DNA of 64,000 nt from Chrysemys picta bellii (lineage: Eukaryota; Chordata; Testudines; Emydidae): assembly GCF_011386835.1 (NCBI RefSeq), contig NC_088791.1, positions 129,804,943 to 129,868,942 of the forward strand, in the 5' to 3' direction. This document shows positions 24,571-34,659 of this stretch, piece after piece; the first letter of the stretch is position 1; each line of letters starts with the position of its first letter. Both the position numbers and the translations under genes were made by a program. The notes under the pieces are model-generated. The model was given only the letters and a program-made list of their open reading frames with translations, ran no database searches and had not been told where the DNA came from.

Positions 24571-25936
24571 ACACAGAAAAATGCCTGTTCCTCAAAACAA
24601 ACTTTTCACGGGAGACAGTTGGTTTGGACAAATTTCTTGACTAAAACAAAAATTTGGAAAAAAAAGTTTTTAAATTGTTGAGACGTGCCGTTTTGACTTT
24701 TTTGTTTAAATGAAAATTTTGGTTTTCTGGTTGAAAATATCTTGTTTCCTCCAAAATGTAAGCTAAGTATAGTACCTTTTGAAATAGTCATTCCTGAAAC
24801 AAAACCTTTCAAAATTATCAAAATGAAATGTGTCAATTGACTTGAACCAAAAACTTTTTGGTTCAGGACAGTTTTCAAAATGTTGACTTTTCATCCCAAC
24901 ATGGGAAAAATTTCCAAAACTTTGAAAATGTTTGTGGGATGCGAAAACCATTTCCTGCCCAGCTCTAACTAGGACTTTAATGTGTTAATTAAAAGTGTTA
25001 GAAATACACCATTTTAATGAAAATATGAGTTGTGCCTTTTGCCCCCCCACCACCACTGAGATGGAAGAGAAGGTTTCTTGCATCCTCTGGCTGACCTTGA
25101 GCACCCATGAAGGGCTAGTCCCAGACTACCCCAATGGACACATATAAGGGCTCCTTTAATAAACCTAGATATGGCAGGCCAATTCAACTCACCATTCAGC
25201 ACATAGGCACTCTCTAGGGCCCCAATCCTGCATACAATTAAGTATATTAGTAGCTTTATGCATCTGAATAGTCCCATTGAACTCAGGGGGACTACTCAGG
25301 TGCATTATTGGGGCTTGTGTCTGGTATTATACTTACCCCTTAACCACAAGTTCCTTCAGGAAGGTAGTGTTTTGCATGCAAATGGCTTTTTAATGGAGTT
25401 TGAATTATAATGAGCTCTCACAGCCTTGGATAGGTCAAAAACAAGCGTAGTCAAACCATTGAAATAGATCACCTTCTCTTACCATTTTCTTCATCCTGAC
25501 TGCAACAGTGTCCAGTAGAGTGGCTGTCTGATTATCCCAGCCTGACCCACACTTCCTAGATTAACTTTAAAAAAACAAAAACAAACAAACAAAAAAACCC
25601 CCACAACCACAAGATATTAAATGGCTAGCTTAAGTATGCTTTGTCATTTTTGCAAGTGCCGTCTTAAATGTTAGGGGGATGGGGCAAAATGAAGATGGGA
25701 CGCTTGCATAACCAGTTCCCAAAGTAAGAATACAATTGTGGGGCTTGGCTGATGTTGCAGCCCAAGTAAGAGCTGAGAAGCAAGTACAGGCTGGGGGGAT
25801 ACATGAAAATCATAGCACTGCTCAGATCAGCCCTCTAGATCAACTGTTCTCATTCCTTTCCTTTCTGTTTCTCTTCTCTAAGTTTGTCTTCGTTTAATCC
25901 TCTCTTCCAGCCTTTGACTCGTTTCTTCTACAACTG

Positions 25937-25961
25937 ACACACACACACACACACACACACA
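25937..25961. repeat. (AC)n microsatellite
   Basis: About 12 AC units, seen directly. Confidence 0.95.
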
Positions 25962-26750
25962 GCTCAGTTATGATCATTTCCTGCACGATGCATAACTGAA
26001 CGTCGAACGGGATTAAAAAGTACATCATGTCTCCTTCAAACTATTTATCTGAAAACCTCGCTCTGTTTTGCCTGTCGTGCCCTCTTTCTGCGGGAGGATG
26101 GCGCTCTGATATTTGAAGATCTTTTCTGCGGGGCTCTATAGTAGTTTTTCACGCTTTGCTGCTACTATAGCAGACGCCTGCCTCTCTCACTATTTGCTGC
26201 AGCAATCAGGGGGTGCCTGACTGTAAACAAAACACTTTAGATCATAGCAAGGTCGCTCCAGACACAGCCTTTCTACTTACAGCCTAAACTATTTAAGGTG
26301 GAATGGTTGTGGTTTATTTCTTCTAAAGGGGAAAATAATAAGAAAACTCTCCTGTTGCCAATTAGCTAATTAGCCTGACTCCAGCAGCAAACACTGATCA
26401 TAAAATGCTAAGCAGGATGTGAGCTAAGGATTGAGTTGCTCCTTGAGGAAAGACCATGATAACTACAGGTCATTTGAAGATTTTCTCCAAATAATTGCTG
26501 AATGCTCCAAATCGTGTTAAGTCCATACCTCTTGGAATGTCTTCTCATGTGAAAACCATTGCATTGCTGAGGCTACAGTCTTGAGTCTGCCCTGCTTTTG
26601 CACATAGCACAGTCCTTTATACCAGTACAAAGCAGGTGTAAAATACTTCCAATCAGAAGGTGGCATTTTATCCCTACTTTGCACCGATATAAATGACTGC
26701 AGCCTTACAGCCTCCAATGTTGCAAGTGCAACACAGTCTTTTAGGATGGT
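25962..26750. other. Unique-looking non-coding DNA upstream of CDKN1B
   Basis: This stretch has the complexity of single-copy DNA and no repeat motif. It contains a small hairpin with CTATAGTAG/CTACTATAG arms near 26137-26172. No exon is recognised. It could hold regulatory sequence or a non-coding first exon of a neighbour; nothing here proves that. Confidence 0.35.
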
Positions 26751-26761
26751 TTACTCTAGGG

Positions 26762-27556
26762 CAGAGGTGGGCAAACTATGGCCCACGGGCCACTCCTGCC
26801 AGGCCCCTGAGCTCCTGCCCCCAGCCCCTCCCCTGATGTTCCCTCTCCCCCGCAGCCTCAGCTTGCCCCGCCGCAATCCTCTGGGTGGCGGGGCTGCTGA
26901 GCCGCTGCCTGACCCGGTGCTCTGTGCTGCTCGGTGGCGTGGCTGGCTCCAGCTGGGCAGTGCGGCTGCCTGTCCTGGTACTCTAGGCAGCGTGGCTGTA
27001 GCACCACCAGCCACCGGTGTGCTCCAGACAGCATGATAAGGGGGGAGGGAGTGGAGGAGTTGGATAGAGGGCAGGGGAGTTCTGGGTGGTGGTCAGGGTG
27101 TGGATAGGGGTCAGGGCGGTCAGAGGGCAGGGAACAGGGGGCTTGAATGGGGGCAGGACTCCCCAAGGGGCAGTCAGGAAGGAGGGGGGATTGGATGGGG
27201 TGGCAGGGGGTTGGATGGGGCGGCAAGGGGCAGTCAGGCAGGGGTTCTGGGGGCAATCAGGGGACAGGGAGAAGCGGTGCTTGGATGAGGCAGGATCCCA
27301 GGAGGGCAGTCAGGAGTGAGAGGATGGGTTGGATAGGGTGGCGGGGGGCAGGCAGGGGAAAAGGAACGGGGGGAGGGTTGGATGGGACAGGAGTCCCAGG
27401 GGCCCGTCAGGGGGTGAGAAGCAAGACGGGTCGGATAGGGGGCAGGGGCTGGGCCAAGCCTCACTGTTTGGGGAGGCACAGCCTCCTCTAACCGGCCCTC
27501 CATACAATTTCGGAAACCTGATGCGGTCCTCAGGCCAAAAAGTTTGCCGGCCCCCG
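26762..27556. mobile_element. hAT-like GC-rich element with 8-bp TSD
   Basis: Starts CAGAGGTGGGCAAACTATGG and ends AAAAAGTTTGCCGGCCCCCG, flanked by identical CTCTAGGG at 26754-26761 and 27557-27564. It is a relative of 8072-8839 in the opposite orientation, with G-rich degenerate tandem text on the + strand (27040-27450). The many long open frames are composition artefacts. Confidence 0.9.
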
Positions 27557-28136
27557 CTCTAGGGTCTCTCTTAAATGCCCAAGCTCACCCTTGCTTTTTT
27601 GGCAGTCCATTGGGTCTCTGGCTGAGAGAGGTGTGTGGCTCTCTGTAGGCCTTCTCTGTACTAGAAAAGTGAACCAAGTTTAGCTAAATAAACAGTTAAT
27701 CGGATGCAAGCCCCTGATGTAGTCAAACTAGTGCTTTCTAGTATAGACCAGGTGCTAGATCTGATGCTGAGTTCCTAGCTGGACATATAACTGATAACCA
27801 TTCATGTATAATTTAGCCAGGCAAGCTCCTGAAGTCATGAGAATGTTGGCTTTATTTTAATTTTATTTTAATTTTAAAAGTAAGTTTTTAGACTTGTGGT
27901 AGCAGAGAGAAATTGGAAAATGAAAACTAAGGGCTAAAACCAAACCAAAACAGAAGGTAAATAAAAAGGTAGACAATTTTATTATTTCATTGAAATCTCA
28001 TGATTTTTAAGATAATCTCATGGTGTAGGTTTTTTGTCTTTTGGTTTTTGGCCTGATATATGATTTGTTGAATGATTGGGGCTGGCAATATTAAGACCCA
28101 TCGGACATAATGGTCCAAGCACAGGATAGAAAACTA

Positions 28137-28790
28137 AGGCCATGTCTACACTACAAAATTATGTCCATGTAACTGATGTCAGCATACAGCCACCGTAGTA
28201 TTAAATCACTTGTGTGTGTGCATGCACACTTGGCTCCTTGTGTTGGCAGCACATGTCCTCACCAGGAGTACTTTTATCAATTGTAGTGTCAGTGTTGGCA
28301 TTGTGGGACAGCTCCTGAAGGCCAGTAACAGTCGATGTAGGTGCTGTGTTGACCTAATTACATCAACTGACTCTATCCGCTTGGAGAGGTGGTGTTATTT
28401 AGGCCATGTCTACACTAGCACTTATGTTGACAAAACTTTTCTTGCTCAAGGGGTGAAAAAAACAACCCCGAGTGACATAAGTGTTGCCAGAATAAGCGCT
28501 TGTGTGCACAGCATTATGTCGGTGGGAGATGCTTTCCCGCCAACATAGCTACTGCCGCTTGTTGAGCTGGTTTTATTATGGCAACAGGAGAACTCTTTCC
28601 TGTCGCCATAACATGGCTACACAAGCAATCTTACAGCAGCACAGCTCTATTGGTACATGGCCTAAATCAGTGTAGAGAGGTACTTATGTTGGCGGGAGCC
28701 AAATTTAAGAGAAGACACCTCCACAGTTAGGTCAATGCAAGGCAGCTTATGTCGACCTAACTGTGTAGTGCAGACCAAGCCTAAAATTAA
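28137..28790. mobile_element. GTCTACAC-type MITE with an inner MITE
   Basis: The outer left end AAGGCCATGTCTACACTACAAAA pairs with CTGTGTAGTGCAGACCAAGCC on the right. Inside, 28402-28665 has its own ends GGCCATGTCTACACTAGC and TGGTACATGGCC and repeated TATGTTGACA/TGTCGGTGGGA text. One related MITE appears to have entered another. Confidence 0.65.
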
Positions 28791-29031
28791 AAACTTCCTG
28801 CTCTGAAACTAATGCCTTCTAAGGTCTTGGGTAAGTCACATGAAATGGGAATGATCATTGTGATTGAATGGGGCAAAAGGGGAAAACTGGATTTTCCATA
28901 TTTATTTTTCCTCTTCCTTCCCCCAGCCTTACTCCTGGTGTTGGGAAATGACTATTTTTATTACCTTGCCTTTTATTTACTACATTGCCTTAAGGAATGT
29001 TCATACTGAAAGCTTAAGCAGCCCATTAAAC

Positions 29032-29186
<155 letters not shown>

Positions 29187-29399
29187 CAGTTGCTTCAAGG
29201 TCAGTTGAATCCTCTCCCTCCCCCAGTTAAACTCTGTTGTATGGGCTCTCCGCTTAAATTAGTTTGTCCAAAGCGGTGCATAGGCACATAGAAATACAAA
29301 TCGAATTAAAGTGAAAATATATCGTGTTGTGCAGGATAGAGGGGAACACAGAGTGACCATCAGCCCCAAAGACTAGGATCTTTCTGTTCCCATTACAAC

Positions 29400-30345
29400 G
29401 GTAAAGGAGTAAATCCTTCAGCAAGGGCTGGTGGTAGCGTCCCCCGGGGCGCTCTTAATCTCGGAGGATCAGATTTGGACTGAAGCCCTAGCAGAACCCT
29501 CTACCCCTGTCAATGGGACCTCCCTTTCACATGAAGGAGACGGCACGGGCTATGATCCGGGACGGGCAGGGAACAGAAAGTGTTAAAGGTACGCAGTACT
29601 AGCCGTTATCTGCTCCGAACCTGCTGTCGCTGACTGAGGAGGTGGGTGTGATTCCTGGAGCATCTAACCCATCACCCCAAGCACATTACAGAAACTAGGC
29701 TAACTTAACTGACGGCGACCCTAACCTCCACGAAGAATGCGGGAGCCGCCGCTTCGCTTACTTTCTCTCTTGTTAGGAGGAGGTGTCCCTGCTGGCTCCC
29801 TCCTTGCTTACACCTCCCTACCTCCCTCCTTATCTGGCGGGCAAGGGGTGCTGTTGTATCGAGGGGTCCCGCTTCTCTCTCCCGGCCCCGCGTGTGTTCA
29901 AATCCAAGATCCCCTTCCAGCCCCAGCGCCTTGCCGTGAACTCCTGACCTTCCCGTCTCCAGGGCGAAACACTTGGCGCGGGTGGATGCGAAGCGCTTGT
30001 TGCAAGAACGAAGTCAAAATGTAACTAGCCTCCCCACCATGGCTCGCTCCCGGCCCCGCTGCAAAGCCGCTCCGCGCTTAGCCTCCGCCAGCCCAGCTCG
30101 CTGCGGGGCAGATGGGAGCTTTGCAGGGCCGCTTCTAACAACAGAAAAATGGCAAAACGGTTTTTCTCCATCTCTTCCCCCCCCTTTTTTTTTTAAATGA
30201 TTACGATTAAAGCGTATTGAGACCGAGAGGTGGCAAATGAGGCCGGGCCACCTTTAGATCTGGCTGTTTGGAAGAGGTGAGGCGCACAGATGGGGCGGCG
30301 CCCTGCGCATTAACCAATGGATCGCCTCCGCTGTTTAAATAGACT
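29400..30345 (+). promoter_or_regulatory. CDKN1B: CDKN1B promoter and CpG-rich 5' region
   Basis: GC- and CpG-rich sequence directly upstream of the gene. Seen motifs: a GC box (Sp1/KLF type) at 30292-30297, a CCAAT box at 30314-30318 and a TTTAAATA element at 30334-30341. A YY1-like GCCATATT lies just downstream at 30389-30396. The order GC box, ATTAACCAATGG, TTTAAATAG is, as I recall, shared with mammalian p27 promoters, whose NF-Y and Sp1 sites drive basal transcription. An E2F-like TTGGCGCG occurs near 29974. Binding by these factors is inferred. Confidence 0.8.
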
Positions 30346-30440
30346 TGTAATGTCAATCATTTTCTTCTTCGTCAGCCTCCCTTCAATCGCCATATTGGGC
30401 AACCGAGAAAAGGGCTCGTCTTTTCTTGTTTTTTCCGTCG

Positions 30441-30479
<39 letters not shown>

Positions 30480-30807
30480 ACACGGCAGCTTTGACATCGG
30501 CGAGGTTTGCGAGCGCAGTTTGGATCGGGGGAGCCGCGGGCTTCGCATCAGCCTGGAACTGGGCTTGCAAAAGGGGGCTTGGCTTTTCCCCATCCTCCGC
30601 TCTCCACTTGATCTGCCCCAGGCTTTCTGGTGAATATCAGGGGTTCTCTCCCCCCGGCCTGTGTCTTATGCAAGTGTTTGTTGTTGTCTCTTCTCGTGGA
30701 GCCGAGATCGAGTTTAAAAAAAAAAAGAAGAGGCAAGGAAGAAAATATTTTCACGTAGCGAGAGAGAAAAACAACCACCGCCGCCAGAAGAAAGAGGGTG
30801 GGGGGAA
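30346..30807 (+). other. CDKN1B: CDKN1B 5' UTR (approximate start)
   Basis: The start is estimated from the TTTAAATA element, so the true cap site may differ by tens of bases. The leader contains a 34-base T tract (30443-30476) and an A-rich tract at 30715-30732. An ATG at 30668-30670 opens a frame that passes the true start codon out of frame and ends at 30916. Another ATG in that frame, at 30350, would be included if transcription starts far enough upstream. In mammals this leader binds ELAV/HuR and PTB proteins and carries a regulatory upstream ORF. The role of the features seen here is inferred from that. Confidence 0.6.
30443..30476 (+). repeat. T34 tract in the CDKN1B leader
   Basis: Thirty-four consecutive T residues downstream of the YY1-like motif, seen directly. 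Exact length is prone to sequencing or assembly error. Confidence 0.85.
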
Positions 30808-32006
30808 ATGTCAAACGTACGTATTTCGAATGGGAGCCCGACCCTGGAGCGGATGGAAGCCCGGCAGTCGGAGTATCCCAAGCCTTCAGCTTGCAGGAAC
30901 CTCTTTGGGCCCGTGAATCACGAAGAGTTAAACAGGGACTTAAAGAAGCACTGCAAGGACATGGAAGAGGCATGTCAAAGGAAGTGGAATTTTGATTTCC
31001 AGAATCACAAGCCCCTGGCTGGCAAGTTCGAGTGGCAAGCCGTGGAGAAAGGGAGCTCGCCCGACTTCTACTTCAGACTGCCGAGGCCCCCCAAAGTCGC
31101 TTGCAAATCTGCCATCCATGAGAGTTTGGATGTAAATGGAAACTGCCCAACGGTGATTGTAGTCGGTTCTCAGGGAATCTCAGAGGACACTCACTTTGTA
31201 GATCAAAAAACTGATGTATCTGAAAATCAAACGGACTTAGCAGACCAGTGCAGTGGGCAAAGAAAACGACCAGCGACGGATGGTAACGTACTCTTAGAAA
31301 ACAAAAGCTTTTTGCTTTCTGTACTGTATCCTTGTCAGTGTTAGTTAGCGCTGTATACCTCCTTCGCATATACATCACGCTTATATCTTGCATACAGTAA
31401 ACTGTTCTACTGGTTTACTGGGAGACAGCATTTTAAGATTTACCCTTCCTCTTAGCTTAAAAACCCAGGACTGTCTGTATTCTCGGGAAGCTTGAGTTAA
31501 ATTGGCTTCTGGAGCCCATGGATCATTTGCAATCAAATGCCCTTACAAACTAACACCTCCTTCCTCTCCCCGCGACTGTAGTAATCGCTATGTGAACTCT
31601 GCATCCTTTTGACTTTTTAAAATAGTACAAGTTTCATAACACATATGAAGCAACGCGTAGAAGGATATTTTGGACAAAACAAGAAACTTGTATCTTTATT
31701 TCAGCAAAAAAACAACCCTCCTCCCCATCTCTTTCATCTCTTTCGATAGTTGACCCTGAGGGTCATAAATATTCAGGGTCCTCCAGTCCCTCGTTCCCCC
31801 ATGCAGCGCAAACATCTGGCAGCAAACGTATTTAATATCAAGTTTTCACTCTTCTTTTTGTTTCTTTCAATGTTGCCCTCCTAGATTCTTCTCCTCAACC
31901 TAAAAGAGCCAACACAACAGAAGAAGAGGTTTCAGAAGAATCCCCCAGTGCCAGCTCAGTGGAGCAAACACCCAAGAAATCCAGCCCAAGAAGACGTCAA
32001 ACGTAA
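30808..32006 (+). CDS. CDKN1B: Cyclin-dependent kinase inhibitor 1B (p27Kip1), join 30808-31282, 31885-32006
   Basis: p27 binds cyclin-CDK2 and cyclin-CDK4 complexes in the nucleus and cytoplasm and restrains G1/S progression. The spliced frame gives 198 residues, the usual vertebrate length. Visible features: S10 followed by P11, a cyclin-binding RNLFG at 30-34, the kinase inhibitory region about 28-90, and Y88 in DFYF. A basic nuclear signal starts RKRP at 152-155 with KR at 165-166. T157 and the SCF-Skp2 degron VEQTPKK with T187 are present, and the protein ends RRRQT. Residues 74 and 89 are Phe, where human p27 has Tyr. Exon 1 ends at the GTAACG donor and exon 2 starts after CTCCTAG; the intron interrupts codon 159 after its first base. 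Failure to splice intron 1 would give a 178-residue protein lacking the degron, with a stop at 31342-31344. The gene is single and intact. Identification is near certain. Confidence 0.98.
31283..31884 (+). other. CDKN1B: CDKN1B intron 1 (602 bp)
   Basis: Begins GTAACG and ends TTGCCCTCCTAG with a pyrimidine-rich acceptor. Its position within codon 159 matches vertebrate CDKN1B. No repeat or nested gene is seen. Confidence 0.95.
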
Positions 32007-32015
32007 ACTGTTTAG

Positions 32016-33469
32016 GTGGGTTCCCATTACAATGGTGGAGTTTGTTTGTTTGTTTTAAACCAGTGTAACTGAGTAAAGCATTGAAGGACTATGGAAAGGT
32101 CCACTCTGAGGCCATTCCAGTATCTATGATATTAGTTTCTCTGATAAACTTTGTAGACTTGGTCTTTTTTTAATACGCCTGAAAAACAGAATTTCAAAAG
32201 GGCTTTAAAATAGAAGTCTACAGATTAAATACATCTTGTTAATATGCTTTAGGAAGACTATGCTAAATTTGGGGGGATAGGGGAGAGGGAGTGTAAATGA
32301 GCGAGTTTTTACTGTGCCATTAATAAACAATACCTTCCTTCTGGTTTAAGATTTGGGTCACTTAAGTAGGGAGGATCCTCTTACCAATTGTATCGGTACC
32401 ATGCTGGTAGAACGCATGAGTTTCAGATACGTTCTTTCTAAACTGTTTTAAACTTTCAGATGAGTATTAATGGCTTTTCCCATGGTCTTTGCACATACCA
32501 GCAAACTTTCATCGTGAGACATATAAGTAAATAAGGACTGTAAATCAAGAAGCTGAGCATTTTATTTATATCAGAACTATTCTTTTTGTTATATTTATTT
32601 TTGTACGATCACACCCATCGGAATGTACAATCAGCACCCTGCGTTAGTGAGAGGGGTTTTTTTAAATGTAAGGGCTGGGGGGTCGGACATTTACCGATGG
32701 TTTCAAAGTAGTAGGGATTAAAGGAAAGGGGTTCCAAACATGATTTGCGATTGTGCAGAACAGATTAAGCTGTAAAGCAGAAGTTAAAACAAATTAGCTC
32801 TGCTGGGGTAAACAATCCATGAACACGTCAGCATGCATGTGTATGCAAATTGTACTACTACTGTCTGTTTATTTGGGTGTTTGAAGGGGAAACTAATGGT
32901 GTCGGCAGACAAAAAATAAAAGGAGTGGAGTAGAGGAGGGTTCCCTGGGCTGTTTATTTTTATTACTGCAACCCAAAATACGTTTTGAGTTTAGAAAGAT
33001 AGAAGATCAGTTGCAAACGAATCTTGCATTGATCTTAAATATGTGACTCTGGGTCAGCCAAGAGACTTGTTGCAAAACAGCTTAATAACACAGCATTTAT
33101 ACTACTTTTAAAAAGTGAAATATGGGGAGCTCTGGAAACATGTTCACTTGGTCTCAACTCTGTGTAAGCCTGCTGGATTAAAAAAACCTATGTGTGGATC
33201 AGCAGCCCTCCATAAGGATGGAGGTGAGTTTCCCTTGTTTTTAAAGGAATATGTCCCTCTTCTGCCCATATACTACTGATTACTGGTCAAAAGTTTTGTT
33301 GGCACCACACCCAATTTAAAATCGCTCCATCCCCAACAATTAGGGCAAAGAACGCAAGTGATCGATTTAGTTTTTAAATAGTGACTTGTGTCTCATGATC
33401 TCTAGTAGAGAAAAGCAATTGCATTTCTTTTGGCACTTCTAATACCTTCCCTTTTTATTTTCATCACAG
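32016..33469 (+). other. CDKN1B: CDKN1B intron 2, in the 3' UTR (about 1.45 kb)
   Basis: Donor AG/GTGGGT nine bases after the stop codon, acceptor TTTTCATCACAG. The junction is too close to the stop codon to trigger nonsense-mediated decay. Exon 3 opens with AGTTAAGAATATGCATTTCC, resembling the mammalian 3' UTR exon. Confidence 0.85.
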
Positions 33470-33683
33470 AGTTAAGAATATGCATTTCCTTGTTCATCGG
33501 ATGCCTCGGTGGTTGATGAAGGGAGGAAGATGTAAAGTTTTTTATATATATAAAAATTAAAATACATATCGTTGATTCTCCATGGGATGGAGATCCTGTA
33601 CAAGCACTGAAAAAAAACAAAAAAATAAACAATAACACTAAAATTTTAGGCACTCTTAAAAGACCTGCCTCTAAAAGCATTGG

Positions 33684-33691
33684 ATGTAGCA
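33684..33691 (+). promoter_or_regulatory. miR-221/222 8-mer site 1
   Basis: ATGTAGCA, a perfect 8-mer complement to the miR-221/222 seed. Two such sites are established regulators of p27 in mammals. Confidence 0.85.
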
Positions 33692-33735
33692 TTGTGCAAT
33701 TAGGTTTTTCCTTATTTGCTTCATTGTACTACCTG

Positions 33736-33743
33736 TGTATATA
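33736..33743 (+). promoter_or_regulatory. Pumilio response element
   Basis: TGTATATA fits the PUM consensus UGUANAUA and lies 11 bases before miR site 2. In human p27, PUM1 binding is reported to open the RNA for miR-221/222. Confidence 0.8.
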
Positions 33744-33754
33744 GTTTTTACCTT

Positions 33755-33762
33755 ATGTAGCA
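33755..33762 (+). promoter_or_regulatory. miR-221/222 8-mer site 2
   Basis: ATGTAGCA, a perfect 8-mer, 63 bases after the end of site 1. Confidence 0.85.
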
Positions 33763-34047
33763 CATAAACTTTTTTTGGGGGGGAGAGGGAGGGAATGGAA
33801 AAGGGTGACCAATTGAAACTTGCTTTCACAATCTAGCAAGCAGGGAAATTTATGAAGAGAAGCAGTGTAGAGGTTTTCTTTAAAAAAATTTTTTTAAAGA
33901 TGTATTGTCTCTTTAGGTGGGGTCTACAATGTCTTTTTTTTTAAAATACACCATAATGCTAACACTGGCTACAGCAGACTGTTACAGACTGCTTGTGAAT
34001 TTCTACTTATTACATTAAGCTTATGAGGTGGGAGCTCTGTTTCCGTT

Positions 34048-34055
34048 ATGTAGCA
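34048..34055 (+). promoter_or_regulatory. miR-221/222 8-mer site 3
   Basis: A third ATGTAGCA about 285 bases downstream of site 2. Mammalian p27 is usually described with two sites, so this one may be lineage-specific. Confidence 0.75.
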
Positions 34056-34630
34056 GCAAAAGGATTTTTATGTCCTGCAACTTCTTAAATCTCTTAGGAT
34101 AAACCTAAAGAATTTTAGAGTAGTTCCATTGATTCTAACTATGACCCATAACATTAGCTGGATATTTTCAAATGAATCTGGAGAGTTCATATTTCAAAAC
34201 AGAATATTGTTGATTACTGATGTTCATGAGTGAGTGAAAAGGGACACTACATCTTTAAACAGTATTTCTACACTGCCTGTGTATCTGTATGTAAAAATAA
34301 AAACATAAAAGTTTGAAGTGTACCTGTGTACATAACTCTGTAAAGACACTGAGAAATTATACTAACTTATTTATGTTAAAAGATTTTTTTAATCTAGAAG
34401 ATATTTTTTCCCCATAAAGCCAAAGTGGCATGTTTTGTGCATTTGTAAATGCTCTATTTGGTAGACTTTTAGGGGTTTTTTTGTTTGTTTGTTTCTGTTT
34501 TTTTTTTCTTTCTTTTTCTGTTAATTAATATGGCTGTGCTGAAAGGATTGCAGACTGAGCCAAGTTTAATATTTTTTTTGTAATGCGTGAGAAAAAATTG
34601 CCAATTGATATTGTTTCACATCAAGCAATC

Positions 34631-34636
34631 AATAAA
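34631..34636 (+). terminator. CDKN1B: CDKN1B poly(A) signal
   Basis: AATAAA in the context ATCAAGCAATCAATAAAG, followed after about 30 bases by a CTGCTGTGTG downstream element. Confidence 0.9.
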
Positions 34637-34659
34637 GAAAACTGCCATATATATGAAAT

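Larger units (their letters stand above)
33470..34655 (+). other. CDKN1B: CDKN1B 3' UTR exon 3
   Basis: About 1.2 kb ending shortly after the poly(A) signal AATAAA at 34631-34636, with GT-rich sequence downstream (34665-34680). It contains three 8-mer matches to the miR-221/222 seed and a Pumilio recognition element, listed separately. The U-rich text near 34480-34515 may bind ELAV proteins (inference). The cleavage point is estimated. Confidence 0.85.

Noticed and set aside
28402..28665. Direct target duplication for the inner MITE
   Set aside because: The edge bases read TTA on one side and TAA on the other, which is an inverted rather than direct match, so I did not claim a duplication.
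1..29000. GPR19 coding exon
   Set aside because: Expected on the other side of CDKN1B in many vertebrates, but no frame shows a seven-transmembrane receptor sequence.
30317..30916. A 199-codon open frame across the CDKN1B promoter and leader
   Set aside because: It is driven by the T tract (poly-Phe) and A tract (poly-Lys) and overlaps the real gene out of frame. Only its ATG codons inside the leader matter, as possible upstream starts.
30548..30973. Minus-strand open frame over CDKN1B exon 1
   Set aside because: It is the antisense shadow of a GC-rich coding exon, with no family motif.
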